This document shows positions 21,912-33,626 of a stretch of DNA of 64,000 nt, in pieces (position 1 is the stretch's first letter; every line of letters begins with the position of its first letter). The position numbers and the translations under genes were made by a program. The notes under the pieces were generated by a model, which saw only the letters and a list, made by a program, of their open reading frames with translations, was not told where the DNA came from and ran no database searches. Origin of the DNA: Ophiobolus disseminans (Eukaryota; Ascomycota; Dothideomycetes; Pleosporales; Phaeosphaeriaceae); the NCBI GenBank assembly GCA_010093685.1, contig MU006243.1, positions 70,360 to 134,359 on the forward strand. Reading direction: 5' to 3'.

Positions 21912-24900
21912 GGCTCAATAGTAGCAAGCGACGAAAAGGTCTTGAACCCGCACGAGTTGTCGTACAAGCTTGCACTCAGGGGTTTGCCTGTACTGTGGTG
22001 TAATACACCGGTACACGAGAAAGCGCCTTTGATCAAGACGGGTTGCTACGTTATCGTCGAAAGTTTGGTAGGTAGGAAGTCGGAAAGACCAGGCGGGTCG
22101 CCTCTAATGTCCCTCGAGCGATCGCACGGTAGGTTGCGTGAGAGCGGGGGAATGCGTCTTAGGCGAGTCGTGGGCGCGGAGCGAGAGCCAATAAGACGTA
22201 GTGGAACGACGGCAGAACCACGTCTTCCGTGGAGCAACGGCTGAGCTGAAGAGACTTGGGACGAACAGGAACCAGTCGAATTGGTACAAGATGGTCGCGG
22301 GTGGTTGCAGTAGATGTCGACACCAGCAGACGAAAGGAGGATTTGAGCTACGCAACCAAGGCGCGCGAGGGTGATCTACTGAGCGGGGACGTAATACGAA
22401 TATAACGGCCGGGATTCCAGGTATTAAAGTGCCTGCGAGCAGGGTTTGCAACAGAGGGCCGGTGTGTGGGATGACAAGGTAGAGACGCGATGTTATAGTG
22501 AGTTAAAGTAGCGTCGCAGTAACGACAGCCAATTCGCCTCTTGACATTCATGGAGGTTGATCCTAGAAGTGGACCACTGTGACGGGCCGCCGTTCTACTT
22601 AAAGCAGGGAGCAGGCCGAAGCTTGCAGCAGAGCACTGAGCACGCAGAGGACTGTGTGCGCGATACATTCAAGAGCTATCGAGTGCTGCATGGCTTCGTA
22701 AAAGCTGCCGGCGTGAGCGCTAGGTGGCCCAGAGGCTGCAAAGTTCACAAACGCTCATGAACAGTTGCAACACACTAGTGGGGCTGCATGGGTCATCCTG
22801 CGCATGAATCGCTCCCTAGCGGCTTCAGCAGTTGATATATATGCCTTGCCGTATTCGATAGATCTCTTTGGCCGGACACATAAGGACCCAGATCAGGACC
22901 AGGATGACCAGCGGGGATATGCTGCAATGCTGTGTGAATGCTGGGCGCTCTTTGCAGTATCGGGTGGCTCTGATTAGCCAGTGAAGGGCACATGCAGGCC
23001 AAGGTCGGCTCGCCATGATGGGCATCTTGGTCGTCGCTGCTGATTGTCACAACAACGACGCCATCATATTCGCGGCCGCTCACATTCAGAGTTTGTCAGG
23101 ATCCGGTTCCCACGATTATGAGGCGTCTCTAGTTGACAATCAGCCCCACATGGAAACGACGCCTGCAGCAGGCGGTGCTATACAACTACTCCATGTTCTG
23201 TGCAACCTGACGACATCGCTCGGTATCGGACTTCCGGTCGGATAGAACAGGTTACGCTATGTGCTCGAGCTGTGCTCAAGGGAAGAATTGCGCCTTCGTG
23301 TGACCTACACGGGTGTCTCGAGCGTTTCGAGCTCCAAGCCACGAGTGAGAGTGCATGGGTCGCGAGGCGTGCACTGTAGATCCTGGCGCACCTCACTGGT
23401 TGCGAGCTTCAACGAGGCAACGGCCAGCCGAAGTTTGTTTGAGAGGTCGTCACCCTTGCAACACTCCCCGCAACCTCGCTTGCGCCCGTCAGCAGCAAAA
23501 GCAATCAAATCGTCTCCGACCACGATGACGGACAAGGGCGTGATCCTTCAACGCTCACATCCGACCACGAGAAAGATTCCCAGCAATGTCTGTACGTATT
23601 AGCCAGCTTCAAGACCACGCAGTTCGCTCTGGGCTTGTACATGTTACGATGCTGGGTTGGTGCGTTCCGGGCGGGGCGGAGACGGGAAACTGAACTCAAA
23701 AGGCGCACGCTCCGAAAGTTGGCTCCAGACGACCCTGTCCTTCGGCTGGAACCGAGAATTACTGACGAAGCTAAATTGCGGAATTGATATGGCTCTGGCC
23801 CAGTGCTCACCTTACGTATACCACATACCCTCGCAGATAAGATGAATGGGGGAATGATCTAAGCTTGCACGCCCGTTCAAGATAATCGAAACGTGATCAT
23901 CCAGCTAGAACCTTGTAAAGCTACTAGTGTTTGATATTTGAACTGGTTGCCAGGAAGAAAGCCTCTCGGAGCAGAAAGCATTCCCTAATTAGAATCGCAC
24001 GACTTGTGCCACATCTGTTGTCAGGCCACCAAGGAGCGGCTACCTAACATGATTCGGCAAGCGGAGCTACTCTCTAGTCTCATCGCATCGCCATGTGGAT
24101 CGAGCTGGCCGACGTTATCTCGATGATGCTGTCTCGGCCGGGATCCGGCGGTTATGGTGCGAGGATCAAGCAGGTGACGGCTTCAATGACGCGACTTTCA
24201 GTGTCATATGTTTGTTGTGTACACTGCGGGTGACGAAGTCAATGGTCAGATGAAGATGCTTGTGTTGAAAAAAATCCCCTGCGTCGCGTTGACAGGCGTG
24301 GGTGGTGGATGGCTTACATTAGCCCGTTCTTGCGTATGGAACAGAACTGACAAATGCAGCCGAAGGTGGAGACTAGACAAGGTGGAAGTGTGACTTGCAT
24401 ATTTTAGCGGCATGCTCTCACTGCGGGGTTGCTTGGGAGCTCTGGGACGCCTGATTCGCCCGTAGGAAAGTCGAGGCACGACCACAGCTGCAGCCGGCTG
24501 CATGGACAGTTACTGTTGAGCCATGCCCAAAAGACGGTTTGGGGAAGCCATCTTGGAGGCGTTGCCAGCCGTCCCAGCCCGGCGGCTAACGGCCATCTCA
24601 ATGCCGTTCAGACTGTCGGAGGCTTTCTAAGCCCTCGAGTGGCTACCTTCTGGCTGCAAGACACAAACACAGACAGGAGAAAGAGTTGGACGTGCCTGAA
24701 CCGGTCGTGTTCGCTGCGCATCGGCAGGGATCTCGAGCGTTGGGTGCGTGGTACGAAGCGTGCATGCCTGTAGGCTGTGGCTTATGGAGAGTTTGGTGCA
24801 CTGTGGACTGGGATCGATCCGAAGTTCCGCCTTGGGCAAATACCTGCTCGAAGGAATGCAGGCTCCGTGCGAAAGCGGGCCGGCTGATCGCCGTGAAACA

Positions 24901-25251
24901 TGAGCGACGGTCAAGCTGAGGCAACAGGAACGGATGCGTCGTCTCCAATATCGGTCGAGCCAAGACTGTCACGTGTCTGCCGCCCATCTCCGGAAGACAG
25001 ACATAATTGGGAACATAGTGCTCTGCATTTTTGAGCGTGGGCATGGAGGGAAGTGAGGGAGTGTCGGGCTCTCGGGAGCGGCGACACGTTTGGCCGGGCG
25101 CATTGACGCGTTCTGTTTGTTAGGGAACTGCAACAGCATCAAGCATCAAAGCAATCGTCCATCACCAGCGCTCAAGACTCACGAAGTGCGCAACCGCGAT
25201 GCGCACACAGCAGTCGGGTCGCCTCAATAGCGCCAGCTAGCCACCGCCACC
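21912..25251. other. Gene-poor stretch of 3.3 kb
   Basis: It contains the promoter of the transcription factor at its left end and the CFT2 promoter at its right end. In between only short overlapping frames are present. None shows a domain, signal peptide or convincing splice structure. Confidence 0.45.
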
Positions 25252-28213
25252 ATGTTCAATTTCACGCCTCTACTCGGCGCGCTGTCGACGTCGCCCGCGT
25301 CACAGTCGCTGCTGGAGTTCGACGGAGGCGTCAAGGTCCTCATAGACGTGGGCTGGGACGAGAGTTTTGATGTCAAAAAGCTGAAAGAAATCGAGCGGTA
25401 GGTACAGAGGTTGCCCATCACGTGCCACGCGTTGTTGCATGTTCGTGTAGAGCCCCGGCGTATATAGAATACAAGCTGATGGTCATCTTCCCAGACATGT
25501 CTCCACGCTCTCCTTCATCCTGCTCACCCACGCGACAACGGCACACCTGGGCGCATACGTGCACTGTTGCAAAAACTTCCCTTTGTTTGCGCGCATACCA
25601 GTATACGCCACAGTGCCCGTCATCTCGCTCGGCAGAACACTACTGCAGGACCTCTACGCGTCCACGCCTCTCGCACCCTCGATTATACCCACCGAAGCCC
25701 TCACCGAGTCCGCCTACTCGTTTCCCTCCGCGCTGAATGGCGGTAACAACCCGAACATCCTCCTCCAAACCCCCACCCAGGAAGAGATCGCAAACTACTT
25801 CGGTGCCATAAACCCGCTGAGGTACTCGCAGCCGCATCAGCCGATCCCGTCATCATTCTCACCCCCCCTCAACGGCCTCACAGTCACAGCATACAATGCT
25901 GGACACACCTTGGGAGGCTCAATATGGCACATACAACATGGTATGGAATCCGTCGTCTATGCTGTCGATTGGAACCAGGCCAGAGAGAACGTGCTGTCTG
26001 GCGCTGCATGGCTTGGAACCGGTACTGGCGGCTCCGAGGTGCTCGAGCAGCTGCGCCGTCCCACCGCCATGATATGTAGCAGCAGGAACTCGGGATTAGT
26101 CAAGATTGCCAAAGCGCCTAGCAGGCGGGACGAAGAGCTCCTCTCCATGATTCGGGACACTTTAGTCAAGGGAGGGTCCGTTCTGATACCATGCGATTCA
26201 AGCGCCCGCATCATCGAGATTGCGTATCTGCTCGAACGATCATGGCAGGCCGAGACAACCAAACCGGAGAGCACCAGTCCCTTGAAGATCGGGAAAGCCT
26301 ATCTCGCCAGCAGAACAGGTGCAGCGACAATTCGCTATGTACGGAGCATGCTAGAATGGATGGGAGAGGGTATCGTAAAAGAGTTCGAGGCCGCAAGTGG
26401 TGCGATGGAAGCTCAGGATCAGCGCAAAGGTCGAGGCGCATCTTCAAGAGATGAAGCCGGGGACATTCGGTTCCCATTCGACTTCCGACATGTTACGTTG
26501 CTGGAACGAAAATCTCGTGTATCTCGTATGCTCAGCTCCACTGAACCGCGTGTTATCCTAGCAAGTGACACGTCCCTCGAGTGGGGATTTTCGAAAGATG
26601 CCATCCGGACTCTAGCGTCAGATGAGAAGAATCTGGTCATCTTGACCGAGAGGGCCGGCGAAAGTGTTGCGCAGCAGAAAAGCTTAGGGCGATATCTGTG
26701 GGATCTGTGGCATGAGCGAAGTTCGTCGTCAGAAGAGGATGGTCTTCCTGCCACAATGGTAGACATTTCTGGGCAGCAGATATCTCTACGGACTTCACGC
26801 GCAGTTGCACTTGGTGGTGAGGAGGTGCCCTTGTACCAACAATTTCTGGCCAGGCAAAGACAGCTACAAAACACAATGGGCGGCGATGCCGGAACGACCT
26901 TGGAGACATCTGCTGATATTGTTGATGACCGGTCATCTACCACTTCCGAAAGTTCAGAGGATTCGGGTGACGGACATGGAGGCAAAATTCTCAACACAAC
27001 AGCGGCTCTCCAGCATTCACGAAACAAGCTTGGGCTAACAGATGCGGAGCTGGGCGTCAACATTCTCATTCGCCGCAAAAACGTCTACGACTACGAGGTG
27101 CAAGGAAAGAAAGGAAAAGAGAAGGTGTTTCCCTACCAGCAAAAACGGCGGAAGGCAGACGATTTTGGTGACTTCATCCGACCGGAAGAGTTCGCACGAG
27201 CAGATGAAGAGGACAACGTCGACGGTGAGGCTCTTCGAGCAGACCATACAAAGAAGGAGAACACCGTCGGCCAGAAACGAAGATGGGATGACATCGTCAA
27301 TATTGTCGACAATTCAAAAGCTGGAGGCGCTCAAAGACGACGCAAACAAGATGGTGAGGGCCAAGGTACTGCCGATGGCGCAGAGTCCGACAGCGAGCCA
27401 GAAGATACGGACAAGGTCGACGGTCCAGCGAAGGTCATCATTGGTTCAGAAGCCATGGAACTCAAATGCCAGATTGCGTTTGTTGACTTTTCGGGGCTCC
27501 ACGATCGACGAACAATACAAAACATCATACCCCTTGTCAAGCCGCGCAAACTCATCTTCATCGGCGGCGAAGAAGCCGAAACAATCGAGCTCGCCGAGAT
27601 CTGCAGAAACACACTCAACGCTGGCGCAGACGCTGCCACCGACGTCTTCACACCTACCATCGGCATGGTCATCGACGCCAGCGTCGACACCAACGCCTGG
27701 ACCGTCAGGCTGAGCCGCAACATGGTGCGCAACCTGCACTGGCAGAACGTCCGCGGCATGGGTGTCGTCGCCGTCACCGGCCGCCTCGCAGCCGCCAGTC
27801 TAGACCCCGCACCAAAAGAAGAAGACGGCTCCGCGAAGAAAAAAGCACGGCTCGACGCGCCCGCCGTCCCCGTATCATCGCAAATCGACGCAGATACTAC
27901 CCCCGTCCTCGACGTCGTGCCCGCAAACATGGCTACGGCGGTGCGCTCCGTTGCGCAACCCTTCCACGTCGGCGACTTGCGTCTCGCGGATCTGCGCAAG
28001 CTCATGAAGGCCAACGGCATGGAAGCGGAGTTCCGCGGCGAGGGCGTGCTCGTTATCAACGGCACTGTGGCTGTGAAGAAGACGGCTACGGGCCAGATTG
28101 AGGTTGATGGCGGGGCGTATGGGAATGTGGATCCGAGGAATAGTGATGCGGCGACTTTCTTTAGGGTTAAAAGGCAGATATATGATGGGTTGGCGGTTGT
28201 GGCTGGGCATTGA
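25252..28213 (+). CDS. CFT2: Cleavage and polyadenylation factor subunit 2 (CPSF100/Cft2)
   Basis: Cft2 is the catalytically inactive partner of the mRNA 3'-end endonuclease and acts in the nuclear cleavage and polyadenylation complex. The ATG at 25252 has an excellent context (GCCACCATG). Exon 1 is 25252-25397 and exon 2 25495-28213, separated by a 97-nt intron; the product is 954 residues. The N-terminus (MFNFTPLLG, then VLIDVGWDE) starts the metallo-beta-lactamase fold. The zinc motif HxHxDH is replaced by THATTAHLG at residues 60-68, as expected for the inactive subunit. Next come GHTLGGSIWHI, a beta-CASP region near residues 220-420, a charged Lys/Arg/Glu/Asp-rich linker, and a C-terminal domain ending in FRVKRQIYDGLAVV. 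Codons near the 3' end are unusually G/T-rich compared with the start of the gene. Confidence 0.95.
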
Positions 28214-28404
28214 GGGGGTGGTGGTAAGATGTGGAGTTTGGGTGGGCTGGGAGTGAGATTGTGATAGTTGGCATAAAGAGTGGAATAGAGTTTATTATCT
28301 CTCCAAGCTTGTAAATCACCATTACGCACAACTTCCTCCTCATCAACACGTTCATTCCAAACATCTCATTAATTCAATTATCCCCCGCTAACACACCACC
28401 TTTC

Positions 28405-28614
28405 TCACATCCTCTTCGGCGGCAAATCCCAACTCCCCGGCCCATCCAGCCTCGCCACCATATCAGGCTTCTTCTCGGGCTTTTCGACGGGCTCTGCCTT
28501 GCGTTCTAAAACAGGGCTTACTGCGCGGTAGTCCCTTTCCTTTCGCTGGTTATAGGGGCCTGGGCGGGGCTGCTCGGCTGCATTGCGAGGGGGTGAGATG
28601 TCGCACTTGGGCAT
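28405..28614 (-). CDS. Small charged protein, 69 residues, unknown function
   Basis: A short frame, MPKCDISPPRNAAEQ to the end LDGPGSWDLPPKRM, is rich in Pro, Lys, Arg and Glu and probably disordered. No signal peptide or membrane segment is present. Support comes from the promoter: a TATATAAA box lies 108 bp upstream of the ATG in the sequence TATATAAATCCCCTCC. The function is not recognised. Confidence 0.5.
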   Translation of the reverse strand: MPKCDISPPRNAAEQPRPGPYNQRKERDYRAVSPVLERKAEPVEKPEKKPDMVARLDGPGSWDLPPKRM

Positions 28615-28721
28615 GGTTCAGAGAAGTTGTGTTGGGTGGGGTGTGCTTTGGGTCAGTTAGCGGGTGTGGAGATGTTGTGGGTGGTAAAAGAGTAGAGAGG
28701 GTAGGAAACGTAGGGAGGGGA

Positions 28722-28729
28722 TTTATATA
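28722..28729 (-). promoter_or_regulatory. TATA box of the 69-residue protein gene
   Basis: On the minus strand the sequence reads TATATAAATCCCCTCC, 108 bp before the ATG at 28614. A nearly identical element precedes the next small gene. Confidence 0.5.
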
Positions 28730-29010
28730 TGATGGTTGGTGCTTTGTTGTTATCACATGTGATCCCATTAAAGCTACGTGATGTGTGCATTTGAAGTGGA
28801 ATGGTGACATGGAGGATGTGATGTCAAGATATGCACTGCACTGCACTTGTCACGATAGACATGTCACACTCTAGGTTCATTGAATACAGTCACAACTTCT
28901 TTCTCAAATATCGCCCTATCAACATTCAACTTTATCCCAAATCAAAATAGCACTAAATCGCACATCCTCCTCCGCCTCATCCCTTTCCCACCTTCACACA
29001 CATCTCGTAT

Positions 29011-29370
29011 TTACATGCTATACGGCACCTTCATCCAATCCGTAGGTCTCTCGTTCCAGTCGCTGAAGTTAGCCGACAGCTGCACTTTCTCTTCCGGCTT
29101 CTCTTCTGATTCCGACTCTGACTCTGATTCTGATTTGTCCTCATCTTCCTCTTCCTCATCTGATTCATCCTCGTCCTCGTCCTCTTCATCAGAATCCCAG
29201 TAATCTATGCCCAAAACAAGGCGATACATATTCCGGCTCTGATGAAAGGAGTCAACAGCTCGCCGTTGAAGATCGTGTGGCTCGTATGACGAAGCGGCAG
29301 CGTCGTAAAGTGGTGATGAGCTGGGATATTGGGGTGCGCGGGAGTCGTTGATACTGGTGTTGCGCGTCAT
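29011..29370 (-). CDS. Small acidic protein with Asp/Glu/Ser-rich tract, 119 residues
   Basis: The function is not recognised. The frame is open from 29541, but a TATATAAA box ends only about 10 bp upstream of that ATG, so transcription must begin inside the frame and the start is more likely the ATG at 29370 (MTRNTSINDSRAPQY). The protein contains DSDEEDEDEDESDEEEEDED and a run of Ser-Glu dipeptides, followed by a short end with two Trp (FSDWNERPTDWMKVPYSM). Such acidic tracts occur in histone- or nucleic-acid-associated proteins, but nothing more specific can be said. Confidence 0.5.
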   Translation of the reverse strand: MTRNTSINDSRAPQYPSSSPLYDAAASSYEPHDLQRRAVDSFHQSRNMYRLVLGIDYWDSDEEDEDEDESDEEEEDEDKSESESESESEEKPEEKVQLSANFSDWNERPTDWMKVPYSM

Positions 29371-29550
29371 GATTTGGGGAATTTGGGGCGTGTCTTGATT
29401 TGGTTGGCTTGATGCGATCTCGTTGTGCGGATTTATAGTTGTTGGGTTGATGTGGTAGGAGAATGCGTCGTGCCTGCACGTCGGGTGGGCAGGAAGTGTA
29501 TCGTGAACAGTTAAGTGGTATGTAGGTTGCGTTGTGGGCATGTGGAGGGG

Positions 29551-29558
29551 TTTATATA
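29551..29558 (-). promoter_or_regulatory. TATA box of the acidic small protein gene
   Basis: On the minus strand it reads TATATAAACCCCTCC, about 180 bp before the ATG at 29370. It matches the box of the neighbouring small gene. Confidence 0.5.
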
Positions 29559-29865
29559 ACGTGTACAGTTCAATGAACGCTGCTGCTATGAATATGTGAC
29601 AGGTCCGTTCATATTGAAGTAGACATGGTGTCTGTCGTGTCCGAAACGTGAAGTGTTGATGGTAGTGAAGAATTGCAATGGAAGAGTTTGGACAGCTTTA
29701 CTGAACCGACATGCCGAAATCTCGTGTATCGAACCTTGGTGGCAACACATCACAAGCTCAGTAACAGTCATCTCTGGAAGTAAAGTCAGTTGCTCATCAT
29801 AATCCGCGCGGAGGAAGTCGAAAATATAATCAAGGTATATACATTCGTTCGGCGCTTACTCAAGA

Positions 29866-31778
29866 TCAATAACTCGCAGACGTCTGAGCGCCCATCTGCA
29901 AAAGCAACGCCACTGCTATGGCGCGTAAACTCCAAAACCAGAACAAATAGAACAGCAATATTCCTCTACAATCATTAGAGCTTCCAACATACATGACTAA
30001 TGGCAACTCAAGAGGGAGTAGGATTATGATGAGTAATGAATTCCTCACAATCACCACGCAGGGCACTGCCACGAAACACACCGCCACCGTCGCGAGCCAC
30101 CATATCTCGTTCTTGATCCAAGCTCTGAAGGAAAGTGATATGCGCTTATCTGTTGCTATGTCGTTTACGCCATCTGAAGCAGTGTCGTTCAACAAAGCGG
30201 ATTTGTAAGATATCGATCCACCGTTCAAGTCCTTGGTGATGCGACGACGTAACTGTTTCTCAGTAATGACAGAAGTATCACTCGTTTCTTCAACACCAGA
30301 CTCATATTTCAGCTGCATCTGTGTAGCCTCGGCGAGTTCGATTACGGCTTTGTATTCGCCAGCGACCTCGTCGGTGCCTCGCTTGTTGAGGGTAATGCAG
30401 GTGCGAACGTACAGGCTGTACGTGCCGATCATCCACAAAAGGAGGAGACAGATCATGATAATGAGCTGGATGAATGAGAATCCCCATTTGTATGTCTGAC
30501 CGGGGAAGTTTAGTCAGTGTATTTCTCTGTTGAGGTGCTGTAGTGCTACCTTTGTGGCTTGACATGATCCGTGGTTCGCGAGTGAGTAACCAAGTTCACC
30601 ATCGATCATCCATGCCATTGATCTCTTGTCGAAAAAGTTCTTCTTGGTGTAGCTGAAGTGTTCTGTCCAATTGTAGTGCGCACGATAGAGGTCTGAGAGG
30701 TAGAAAGCTTCGATGTTGAGAGATGGAGATGGAAGATGGATGCCCATGAAGACTGAAGATGTGTTTGACTGGCGGTATAGGCCATATTGCTTGACATCTG
30801 TATTACACTGAGTTAGACCTAGGTCAAAGCAGGCGCTACGCGTTCTACATACACTCGGTGATGTTGTTTACCATCTCGCAAGTTGTACGGTCGTCAGAGG
30901 GTATTTGACTGGGAACACAGCGGTCTAGCCATGTTCCAGTCAAAAGTTTTACTTCTTCTGCAAGATAAAGTTAGCTCTTAACGCTCCTCCAAACTCTTTG
31001 CCGACTGCTAGTGTACCCTGGAAATTCGATTTACTGCTGGCCCCAACCGTATATTTTTCCGCCCATCCAAGCCTCTCTGAATCAAGCATGGCATAGAATG
31101 TACTGTTGACGTCTTTGAATGGAAGATATCGCCCATCTGAACCCGCAATCAGTGGCTCAACGTTCGCACTGTAGCCCGTCATAGCGCTACCGAAAATTGG
31201 GAAAGCTAGAATGAAGCACATGGTGGCGACCATGAAGATCGTTGCAAGTCTCGAGTGTAGATCATTTCGATAACTAAAGTCCCGGACGAGACGTGGAATG
31301 CTCAATAATGTGGCCTCGTTGCTTATGAAGAAAGTCCGGAAGGTGTGATATGTGACGGGAGCGGCCTGCATAGACGTAGTAACATATCTGGCGAAGACAT
31401 GCCACGATATCTAAGCAAGCAACGCTTGACCGCCGCGACCAACAACCTAGCGTCATATTAGTTGAACATGTCTGGGACGACTTGCTCTCTGGAACATACC
31501 GCATCCCAAACCACATCCACGGCCTTTGCCTGCGAGAACTTCAGCTTGCCGTACCCCATCGTGATCTGAAAAACGCCCGACGAAGCCCAGTGATTGAATG
31601 TCCACGGATCCGTCGTGAACGAGTCGTCAGGCTGGCACATGGTTGATTTGGCAAGTTCAGTCTTGGAAAACACTCTTGATGAAGCAATAACAATCCCAAG
31701 CGAAAACGCAAGACCAAAAAAAAACCAAGACACAAAACCCAAAACAACCCGCGTCGCCACCGAAGCTTCAAATCGCAC
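29866..31778 (-). CDS. Multi-pass membrane protein of unknown function, possibly inactivated
   Basis: Exons are about 31778-31500, 31410-31017, 30957-30853, 30797-30550 and 30495-29866, with introns of 53-89 nt. The protein has membrane segments near VVLGFVSWFFFGLAFSLG, IFMVATMCFILAFPIF, IQLIIMICLLLLWMI and two near the C-terminus, with an extracellular-type loop holding Cys and NWT/NIT glycosylation sites. It resembles a large fungal family of unknown function. Two problems are seen. First, no ATG begins the frame before the first membrane segment (the frame is open from 31817 to a TGA); the first ATG is at 31640. Second, if the first intron ends at 31447, as the sequence VVGRGGQALLA suggests, a TAG at 31413-31411 follows. 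Using that TAG itself as the acceptor removes 12 codons and restores the frame, as annotated here. Confidence 0.55.
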
Positions 31779-31952
31779 AAGGCGTGGTGGTGGGCTCTGC
31801 GCCAGGAGCCACGCGACTCAGTTTCGATTCGCGCCATATCGGGCCAATTAGTGACGGTAGGATGAAAGAGTCTGAGGACGCAAACGGCAACACGAAAACC
31901 TTTGAATGGTGCTGGGCGCGGCTATGGCAAGACAGCAGGTATAGTTCGCCCA

Positions 31953-32017
31953 GGTGGCATAAGCCACCGCCCTGCGGGCTGTGGAGGCCGGGGGGCCGTA
32001 AGGCTTGAACGGCCCTC
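31953..32017. repeat. Cluster of three GC-rich hairpins
   Basis: Three adjacent inverted repeats lie within 65 bp. GGTGGC-ATAA-GCCACC is at 31953-31968 and GCCC-TGC-GGGC at 31969-31979. GGGCCGT and ACGGCCC flank a 9-nt loop (AAGGCTTGA) at 31993-32015, extendable by 2 bp. All stems are perfect. The block is much richer in G and C than its surroundings. Confidence 0.85.
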
Positions 32018-32838
32018 CAACATTGATTAGGCTAGAAACGATGTCGAAGGAGCCACATTTAACGGCTGTGCGAGCCCATGGGACCTTAAAATGTGTCGCG
32101 CGTTCCGAAGTTGCAACCTAATGATCCATGGATTGCGAGAGAGATGTGCAGGCGACCCTAGATAGAGAAGGAGTGACCTGCTCAACGAGTTTACGCGGAG
32201 CTTCACATACTACAACACCTAACAACCACCGCATATGAAAGAGCCCATGTCAGTCACGCACTAAATAATTAGCATAACTCGAACAAACCAGACAAGATGA
32301 GCTGCGCACAAGAGAACACGAGCTAAATCCCCACTAAAATACCTATGCACTACACCACCTTACTCTGTTGCATCCCACGTGCGAATCACAAAGCACCTTT
32401 GTCGATTTGACAAGCAGTAACGTCGAGGGAAACGTTCGAAACCAGAGGTGCATAGTCCACCCAATCTCTTTCGAAAATTCCAATTAAATGTACTTCTAAG
32501 GTATCTCTGCGCTTTACAAGCAGCCATCTCTCAACCACGCCAGTCTAAAACGTCCGCGCAAAAAAGACAAAGCACTAAACAACTTGATGCATGAGACTGC
32601 TGTTCAAGTCGGCGGAATTTACAACGGAATACATCTCACTAACTGACCACCGTTTTTGAAATCCGTGCAATGCCTAACGCAATCAAGGTGTTGGAAGGCT
32701 TCGCACTAGTAGAAGGAAATAACGATAGCTATGAATGCATTCTGATAGTTGTGGTTGACTTGATTCTGTTCTACGTATGGATGCTACAGAGGTGTACATG
32801 ATCTCGTAGGAGTAGGACCGAAATAGGATCGGGTCGGC

Positions 32839-32868
32839 TGTTGGGCAGTGTTGGGCAGCGTTGGGCAG
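32839..32868 (+). repeat. 10-bp tandem repeat, three copies
   Basis: Three units of (T/C)GTTGGGCAG follow each other, two identical and one with a single change. Confidence 0.9.
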
Positions 32869-33626
32869 CCCACGTACCTACTGATACCTGTAATCCGACA
32901 CAAGGAGTTGTTTTACTGACTACCTAGCCTTCCTTATACACCAAGGCCGAACCGCAGACATAGTACTCTATAACAAACCCAATTAAAAGCCCAAGGAGAT
33001 AGATATCCTCGCACCCACGCTGAGTAGGCGAAAGGAAGATGTAGCTGTATACGATGTGAAGAGGGTATGCAATAAGCCTTGATGATAAGAGAATGTGACA
33101 TGCGTGATCTAGAGCTAAATCATAAGCGAAATGCGTGGACTATACAGGGCAAAGCAGAGACAGAAGAGGCGTGTTCAAAACATCCAAGGGAATATAATAG
33201 TGTGGAAAGGGCAGTCCCAGACAGCCATCACCTACAAATAGCTTACTCACAAACCTCCACCCCCACGAACCCAACCTTCCACACATCACTCTCCAAAACA
33301 ACATTTCATTGCTTAAACATTTCATTCATTCAACCACGCCTCTAGGTAAAAAAACGCTATACCTAGCCGCCGCGCGAACCATCCCATTCCCCCATGTTAG
33401 ACGCCATGCAAATGATCCACGCCAGCGATGAACGGTATCAAGACTATGTAATACAAGGATGATGCTAGAAAGGTAGTATTGACCCTTCACTTTATATGTG
33501 TGAAGCCGTACGAGCCCCGTTCATCTCCTCGTCAGGTGGCGTGTGCAGACCAGTGTTGATCCGCAGCGGAGGTGTCGTCGAGTGGGCTGTTGTTGATTTG
33601 AGGAGGTGAGGGTGGAGTATGTCATA

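Larger units (their letters stand above)
31819..33626. other. 1.8-kb non-coding stretch with hairpins and a 10-bp repeat
   Basis: No gene is supported. It contains the GC-rich hairpin cluster (31953-32017) and a tandem repeat (32839-32868). The right end is the 3' flank of the RBR ligase gene. Open frames here are short. Confidence 0.45.

Noticed and set aside
22000..25250. Many frames of 60-130 codons in the gap before CFT2
   Set aside because: They overlap on both strands without motifs, promoters or conserved-looking text.
27331..28329. Long minus-strand frame of 332 codons opposite CFT2
   Set aside because: It is the shadow of the CFT2 coding strand and shows no motif.
31500..31837. Start of the membrane protein at the ATG at 31837
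   Set aside because: That ATG is in another frame. It would need a one-base change in a homopolymer run near 31715 to join the conserved frame.
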